From positions 496,001 to 560,000 of the forward strand of contig QZLF01000003.1 of NCBI GenBank assembly GCA_016771945.1: 64,000 nucleotides of DNA. The letters run 5' to 3'. The stretch is from Candidatus Leucobacter sulfamidivorax. GTDB taxonomy: Bacteria; Actinomycetota; Actinomycetes; Actinomycetales; Microbacteriaceae. The notes under the pieces were generated by a model, which worked only from the letters and a program-made list of their open reading frames with translations, was not told the DNA's origin and searched no databases. The position numbers and the translations under genes were made by a program. This document shows, piece after piece, positions 58,468-64,000 of the stretch (position 1 is its first letter; every line of letters begins with the position of its first letter).

Positions 58468-59793
58468 TCAGCGGGGGTAGACGGTGATGCTGCTGGCCCG
58501 CTCCACGGGGGCGAGCACAGGGTATCCGGCGATGTCTGCGCCGGTCGCGATCCGCACCCCGGCGTAGAAGGGGCCCGTGCCCGTGAGCAGCGCTCCCCCC
58601 GCGGCGTCGGCGAGCACCGCGCCGCCGGCGGGGACGGAGAGCTCGCTCGAGCCACCGGAGGAAGCGCTGTCCCCGGCACCGATCCTCACCGTGATCGCGG
58701 CGGATCCCGGGTTCACGATCGCGAGCTGCCCGCCGGCGACCACGGGTGCGGCGATCTCCGCGTCCGCGGACTGCTGGGGCGCGGGGGCGAACCAGGCGTA
58801 GTCGTGCTGCACGCCGTCGTCGGCCGAGCCGAGCACTCCCCCGATGAGCGGGGCGTCGGCCTCGATGATCACGGCGTTCGCGTCCTCCGGCCAGTGCGCG
58901 ATCGGCAGTTCCGCCACCGCGCCGTCGCCGAACTCGATCACCCCGAGCTCCTCGCTGCTGCCGTCGGCCCGCACCGCGCGCACGACTCCGGTGCCCGACT
59001 CGCCGCCGGGGGCGAGCGCCCGCACGACGACGGGAAACGGATCGATCTCGCCCGCATCGCCGGGACCGTGCTGGTGGGTGCTGATGTTCGCGATGCCCGG
59101 GAAGACGAGCGTACGACTCGGGGCAAGCTGACGGGTGACCGTGTCGACCGCGAAGGGGGTGAGCGTGTCGGTCTGCGCGACCCCGAGCGAGGCGGTCACC
59201 GCGGCGCCCGTGCTCACGACCCGCACCGCGATGCGCTCGCGACCCGGGGCGTAGCCGTTGAGGGAGACGGTGCGCTCGCTGCCCGCGGGCACGAGCACGC
59301 CGCTGCTCGAATCGTCGACCCGGCCGCGCTCGTCGTAGAGCGTCACCTGCACGGTCGCGGGCACCGCCGAGGGATTGCCGAGGTTCAGCGTCGTCGTGAC
59401 GCCGAGGACCGTGGCACCGCCGAGCAGCCACTGCTCGTTGGAGGCCTCCGAGCAGCTCGATGCGACGAGGCCCCGCAGCGAGGCGGTGACGACGCTCTGC
59501 CGCTGGGCGGCCCCCACGGCATCGCCCGCGGGGGCGTGCACGACCTCGGGCAGACTGCCCCCCGGCTCGGTGCGCTGCAACTGGCTCGACGACGAGGCCG
59601 ATCCGGCGAGGGTCACCTCGGCGACCCCGCTCGGCACGGCGACGCTCGGCCGGCCGGGATCGGCGCCGAGTTCGGCGAAGGATCCGCCGCAGACGAGCGA
59701 CTGCTCGGCCCCGTGCAGCGTGTCGACCCGCACGGCGACGGGATCGCGCTCGACGGCGGGCAGCGGCACGGCGTTCAGCACGACGGCCGGCCG
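58468..59793 (-). pseudogene. DUF5719-family protein, 5' end missing
   Basis: Frame ends at 58468 (SSITVYPR). NLGNPSAVPATVQVTLYDER, SLNGYAPGRERIAVRVVSTG and PIAHWPEDANAVIIEADAPL are DUF5719 features of an exported actinobacterial protein. The expected membrane anchor and signal region are absent: beyond ~59,793 the frame runs antisense to another gene. No start codon is assignable. Near RPAVVLNAVPLPAVERDPVA the normal sequence stops. Confidence 0.7.
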
Positions 59794-59796
59794 AAC

Positions 59797-61584
59797 GGCA
59801 TCGATGAGAAGTCGATCACCACACTCATCAAGCACGCCGAACAGCGCGGGCGCGACTCCAGCGGGCTCGTGATCCACCGTCCCGGAGGCTACGCGGCTTA
59901 TCGCGCCGATTTCACCATTGAGAAGCTCCTCAAGCGCGCCCCGCTCACCGGCATCGACACGTTCATCGGTCACAGCCGCCTCGTCACGAACGGCACTGCC
60001 GACAACCAGCCGGTGATCCGGGACGGCATCGCGGTCGTCCACAACGGCATCATCGTCAACTACGACGCACTGTGGCCCACGATCGACAAGACCCGCGAGC
60101 TCACGATCGATTCCGAGATCATCCCTGCGCTCCTCGCATCGCAGATCGAGGCCGGGGCGGATGTCGCCGCTGCTGCCGATCACCTGCTCGAAGTGGTCGA
60201 GGGCCAGGCCGCCTGCGCCGCGCTTCTGCCGGCGCTCGGCAAGCTCGTCCTGTTCTCGAACAACGGCAGCCTCTACGTCGGCGAGCTGGCGGACGGATAC
60301 GTCTTCTCGTCCGAAAGGTATCCGCTCGAGCAGATCGGGGCGACCTCGATCCATCAAGTGCGCGCGGCCGAAGTCTTCGACATCCCGACCGTGCATGCCG
60401 AGATCAAGCTCACCGAGTGGAAGGGCCGCACTGTCGACCTGGTGCCCGGTCTCAACCTCACCTCCGCCGAAGAGGATCTGCTGGTGTACCCCCAGCCCGA
60501 GCTCAGGCGCTGCACCAAATGCATCCTCCCCGAGACCATGCCCTTCATCAAGTTCGATGCCGACGGGGTCTGCAACTACTGCACCAACTACAAGATCCGC
60601 AACCATCCTCGCCCGAAGGAAGAGCTCTTCGAACTGGTCAAGCCCTACCGTCGCGCAAGCGGTGACGAGGTCCTGGTCCCCTTCTCCGGTGGTCGCGACA
60701 GCTGCTACGCACTGCATCTGATCGTCAACGAGCTCGAACTGAAGCCGATCACCTACACGTATGACTGGGGCATGGTCACCGATCTCGGTCGGCGCAACAT
60801 CAGCCGCATGTCGGCCAAGCTCGGTGTCGAGAACATCATCGTGGCGGCGGATATCACGAAGAAGCGCGACTACATCCGACGCAACCTCACCGCCTGGCTG
60901 AAGTCCCCGCATCTCGGCATGTTGAGCGTGCTCACCGCAGGGGACAAGCACTTCTTCCGCCACATCGAGACGGTGAAGAAGCAGACCGGCTTGAGCCTGA
61001 ACCTCTGGGGCATCAACCCCCTCGAGGTGACGCACTTCAAGTCGGGCTTCCTGGGCGTACCTCCGGACTTCGCAGAGGAGCGCGTCTACAGCCATGGCGC
61101 GATGAAGCAGCTCCGCTACCAGAAGCTGCGCTTCGGGGCGATGACCCACAGCCCCGGCTACTTCAACCGCTCGCTCTGGGACACGCTCTCGGGAGAGTAC
61201 TATCGCAGCTTCACCGAGAAGACGGATTACTATCACATCTTCGACTTCTGGCGGTGGGACGAGAAGCAGATCGACGAGACGCTGCTCGGCGAGTACGACT
61301 GGGAGCGCGCGCCCGACACCTCCACCACCTGGAGGATCGGCGACGGCACCGCTGCGTTCTACAACTACGCCTACTACACGGTCGCCGGCTTCACGGAGCA
61401 CGATACCTTCCGCAGCAATCAGATCCGCGAGGGCGACATCACCCGCGAAGAGGCCCTCCGCCTCGTCGCCGAGGAGAACACTCCCCGGTATCCGAACCTC
61501 AGATGGTACCTCGACGTGCTCGGCGTCGATTTCAGCGACGCAATTCGTGTCGTGAACAACATCCCGAGGCTCTACGCCAGCTGA
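59797..61584 (+). pseudogene. N-acetyl-sugar amidotransferase (WbpG-like) with truncated glutaminase domain
   Basis: About 595 codons. The first ~180 belong to a class II glutamine amidotransferase domain (AEQRGRDSSGLVIH, GHSRLVTNGTADNQPVI, HNGIIVN), but the N-terminal Met-Cys nucleophile and first strand are missing. The rest is a WbpG-type ATP-pyrophosphatase: CTKCILPETMPFIKFDADGV, CNYC, and PP-loop PFSGGRDS. It would aminate a sugar for surface glycan. No in-frame start is near 59,797. Confidence 0.75.
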
Positions 61585-61716
61585 TCCGCCCCTTCGCGCC
61601 CAGGACTCTCAAGCTCCGTCGCTACCATCCAGCGGCACCTCGCACTAGATGCGCGGTCACTGGGCGCACTGACCGGGATTCTCGTACAGTAGGCAGAGAG
61701 GGGACGCGAAGCCGCG

Positions 61717-63807
61717 ATGAAGACCGTCGTCCCCGCGGGGCACCGACCCGACATCCAGGGTCTGCGCGCGCTTGCGGTCTCCCTTGTACTCGTCTTTCAT
61801 CTCTGGCCGTGGCTGCTCCCCGGCGGATATATCGGGGTCGATGTCTTCTTCGTCATCTCGGGGTTTCTGATCACCTCGCACCTGATGCGCGAGATCCGAC
61901 TGACCGGCAAGGTGAAGCTCGGCAAGTTCTGGGCTCGACGCGCGAGACGCCTGCTGCCTGCCTCGCTTCTCGTGCTGTTGAGCTCCACGATCCTCGTCCT
62001 GACCGTGTGGCCCGCATTGGGCCGGCTGCAGGAGCTGCACAATATCGGCTTCGCGTCCGTGTTCGGGGTGAACTGGGCGTTCGCCTATGACGCCGTCGAC
62101 TACCTGGGCGGCGATTCGAGCGGTTCGATCGTGCAGCACTACTGGTCTCTCTCACTTGAAGAGCAGTTCTATCTCGTCTGGCCGGTACTGCTGCTGCTGG
62201 TTGCGCTCGCAGCGACCAAGGCGAGCCGTCGCATGCCGAGTATCGGACGCTCGACGCGGCCCTACCTCGTAGCGATCTCGCTCGTGTTCGCCGCATCGCT
62301 GCTCTACTCGATCTACGAGACCGCCCACTCCCAGCCCGTCGCCTACTTCATCACCCCGACCCGCATGTGGGAGCTTGCTGCAGGCGGCTTGATCGCCTTC
62401 TTGCCGGCATCCAAGCGATTCGCGCCCCCAGAGCTTCCAGTATCAGCGGAGCGAGCGCTGGACCGTCTCGTACGAGCCGCGCACCCCGTACTGTCGTGGG
62501 TTGCGTGGGCAGCGATCCTCGCCTGCGCTCTGCTCTTCGATGCGGCGACTCCGTTTCCGGGCTCCATCGCGTTGATCCCCGTCGCCGCGACCGCATACCT
62601 GCTCTGGCAGCAGCCGGCGGGGCATCGCTGGTCGCCGCAGCGGCTCAGTGAGGTCAAGCCGGTCCAGTGGCTCGGTGACATCTCGTACCCCGTCTATCTC
62701 TGGCACTGGCCCTTGATCGCCGTGTTCATCGCACTACGGCACAACACACCCGGGCCACTCGGAGCCGTGGCACTGATCGTGGCGACGCTGCTGCTGGCCT
62801 GGTTGACGAAGCGATGGGTCGAGGATCCGCTGCGCTTCCGGGTCGCGCCCTTCTCGAAGCCGCAGGTGATGCTGCCGGTTGCGGCCGCCGGGATCGCCGT
62901 GGCGCTCGTGGCGGCGTTGGTGCCGTCGGCCGCGATTCGCGCAGAGTATCAAGCCAGCTATGCGCAGTTCGAGCAGCTCGACCCTGTTGACCAGAGCTGC
63001 CTCGGTGCGCTCGCCCTGGTCAACAACTGCGAGAATCCGTTTGCACGCACCAGCACGGTCGATCCCGCTGCTGCGAGGGAGGACAACTACATCACTCGGG
63101 GCATCCGCGATTGCCCGCAGCGGCCGAACTTGAGCGGCGATCTCGAGATCGACTGCGTGTTGAGCGATCCGAGCGATCCTCAGCGCAACGCGGTGCTCAT
63201 CGGCGATTCGTTCACCGCCCAAATCGCGGACTCGCTCGGCGACGCGGCCGAGCGTCTGGGATGGAGGCTGCACGAACGCACGCTCACCGGCTGCACCGGA
63301 TTCTTGCGCGAGACCGACGGCTCCGATAACGATGCGCTGCGCTACTGCATCGACTGGGCGAACCGCAACTACCAAGAGGTGCTCGACGACCAGACGGTGG
63401 ACACTGTCATCATCAGCGCGAGGTCGCTCGACGCGAACGCCTGGCAGGAACCGGTCGCCCGCGAGAGGATCGCAGCGTTCGTCGATGCCGGCAAACTGGT
63501 CGTGGTCGTGCACAGCCCCCCGGGTTTCGATCTCGACCCGCCCGTATGCGTCGGCGAGACGCCCGGCGATGATCCCTGCACACAGCCCGACGAGGGGCGC
63601 AATGATTGGCTCGCACAGGCAGCGGATGGAACAGGGGCCGAACTGCTCGAGCTTCGCGCGCTGCTCTGTCCGGAGGGCGTCTGCCACACGGTCATCGGAG
63701 GCACCGTCGCTTACCTGGACCAGCACCACCTGACGCAGTCCTTCGCGCACACCCTGAGTCCCTGGTTCGAACGTTCACTCAGCGAGCTGGTCGCCGAACA
63801 CGGCTGA
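61717..63807 (+). CDS. OafA/YrhL-type acyltransferase with SGNH domain
   Basis: 696 residues. The N-terminal acyltransferase-3 domain begins HRPDIQGLRALAVSLVLVFH with conserved GVDVFFVISGFLI, and has about ten TM helices. The C-terminal SGNH domain has the GDS block (AVLIGDSFTAQIADSLGD) and the LDQHHLTQSFA motif. It O-acylates cell-surface polysaccharide. A neighbour of the sugar amidotransferase, so probably part of the same glycan cluster. Confidence 0.92.
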   Translation: MKTVVPAGHRPDIQGLRALAVSLVLVFHLWPWLLPGGYIGVDVFFVISGFLITSHLMREIRLTGKVKLGKFWARRARRLLPASLLVLLSSTILVLTVWPALGRLQELHNIGFASVFGVNWAFAYDAVDYLGGDSSGSIVQHYWSLSLEEQFYLVWPVLLLLVALAATKASRRMPSIGRSTRPYLVAISLVFAASLLYSIYETAHSQPVAYFITPTRMWELAAGGLIAFLPASKRFAPPELPVSAERALDRLVRAAHPVLSWVAWAAILACALLFDAATPFPGSIALIPVAATAYLLWQQPAGHRWSPQRLSEVKPVQWLGDISYPVYLWHWPLIAVFIALRHNTPGPLGAVALIVATLLLAWLTKRWVEDPLRFRVAPFSKPQVMLPVAAAGIAVALVAALVPSAAIRAEYQASYAQFEQLDPVDQSCLGALALVNNCENPFARTSTVDPAAAREDNYITRGIRDCPQRPNLSGDLEIDCVLSDPSDPQRNAVLIGDSFTAQIADSLGDAAERLGWRLHERTLTGCTGFLRETDGSDNDALRYCIDWANRNYQEVLDDQTVDTVIISARSLDANAWQEPVARERIAAFVDAGKLVVVVHSPPGFDLDPPVCVGETPGDDPCTQPDEGRNDWLAQAADGTGAELLELRALLCPEGVCHTVIGGTVAYLDQHHLTQSFAHTLSPWFERSLSELVAEHG

Positions 63808-63872
63808 TCCGAGGCGGGCGGCAATGCCGTTCGGATGTTCGGCAGTGCTGGAAAGTTCGCGTCGGTCAGGAA

Positions 63873-64000
63873 CTACTCGAGCGACCAGCGCGATGCGGCG
63901 AGCAGTTCGTCGAGATAGGGCAAATCGTAACGCATGACGAGATCGACGATCGAGAGCGCGAGTTCGCCCGACCCTCCTTCGAGTTCCTCGTCGAACTCGC
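63873..64000 (-). CDS. Partial hypothetical protein at right edge
   Basis: Open from the edge to TAG at 63873. The C-terminal 42 codons include IVDLVMRYDLPYLDELLAAS and end RWSLE. Family not recognised. Confidence 0.55.
   Translation of the reverse strand, partial: EFDEELEGGSGELALSIVDLVMRYDLPYLDELLAASRWSLE

Noticed and set aside
58804-59796. Plus-strand extension of the amidotransferase to 58804
   Set aside because: This stretch is antisense to DUF5719 and has no amidotransferase sequence.
58468-61401. Single 977-residue minus-strand protein
   Set aside because: Only the first 440 codons from the 3' end are DUF5719-like; the remainder is antisense to the amidotransferase gene.

Overview
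The window comes from a high-GC actinobacterium, most likely a member of the Microbacteriaceae. The evidence is the block secA - hpf - comF - lpqB - mtrB - mtrA, an HtaA-type haem-binding surface protein behind a DtxR/IdeR-like iron box, and the DUF3499 and DUF5719 proteins. The genus cannot be fixed from the sequence alone.

Layout. Positions 1-7,700 are chromosome: two HtaA-domain surface proteins (the first cut by the window edge), a nitroreductase-like protein, msrB, a heptad-repeat coiled-coil protein, a DMT-type transporter and a 2TM protein. Positions 7,701-46,915 hold a complete siphovirus-type prophage of 39,171 bp, inserted in a tRNA-Thr(TGU) gene and bounded by a perfect 44-bp att core. 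Positions 46,870-58,430 are chromosome again: tRNA-Thr, a DsbA-like protein, secA, hpf, comF, lpqB, mtrBA, an aquaporin, a metallopeptidase-family protein and DUF3499. From 58,468 to the end the window holds a DUF5719 gene and an N-acetyl-sugar amidotransferase gene that both lose their 5' ends at one junction near 59,795, then an OafA-type acyltransferase.

Prophage organisation. Integrase, a DUF3800 protein and three small genes read rightward from attL. Nearly everything else reads leftward from the right end: early and regulatory genes (45.9-43.3 kb), RecE-like nuclease and recombination genes (43.3-41.3 kb), replication (origin-like region at 40.3 kb, replisome organiser, DnaB-like helicase, RusA, SSB), a cytosine methyltransferase, many small genes, a lipoprotein, HNH, terminase, portal, MuF protein, scaffold, capsid, two glycan-transfer enzymes, head-tail connectors, tail tube, frameshifted chaperone, tape measure, tail tip, endolysin and holins.

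Two systems stand out. (1) The rightward repressor gene runs through the att core. In the prophage it ends within the tRNA and gives 118 residues; joining the two att halves in the order of the circular phage gives an in-frame 130-residue form with a different tail. The integrase lies just beyond that stop and ends in Met-Ala-Ala. This is the architecture of integration-dependent immunity known from mycobacteriophages BPs, Brujita and Charlie. (2) The major capsid protein carries a C-terminal run of 22 serines. It is followed 3 nt later by a GT2 glycosyltransferase and then by a Stealth-like sugar-phosphate transferase, which suggests glycan or phosphoglycan decoration of the capsid.
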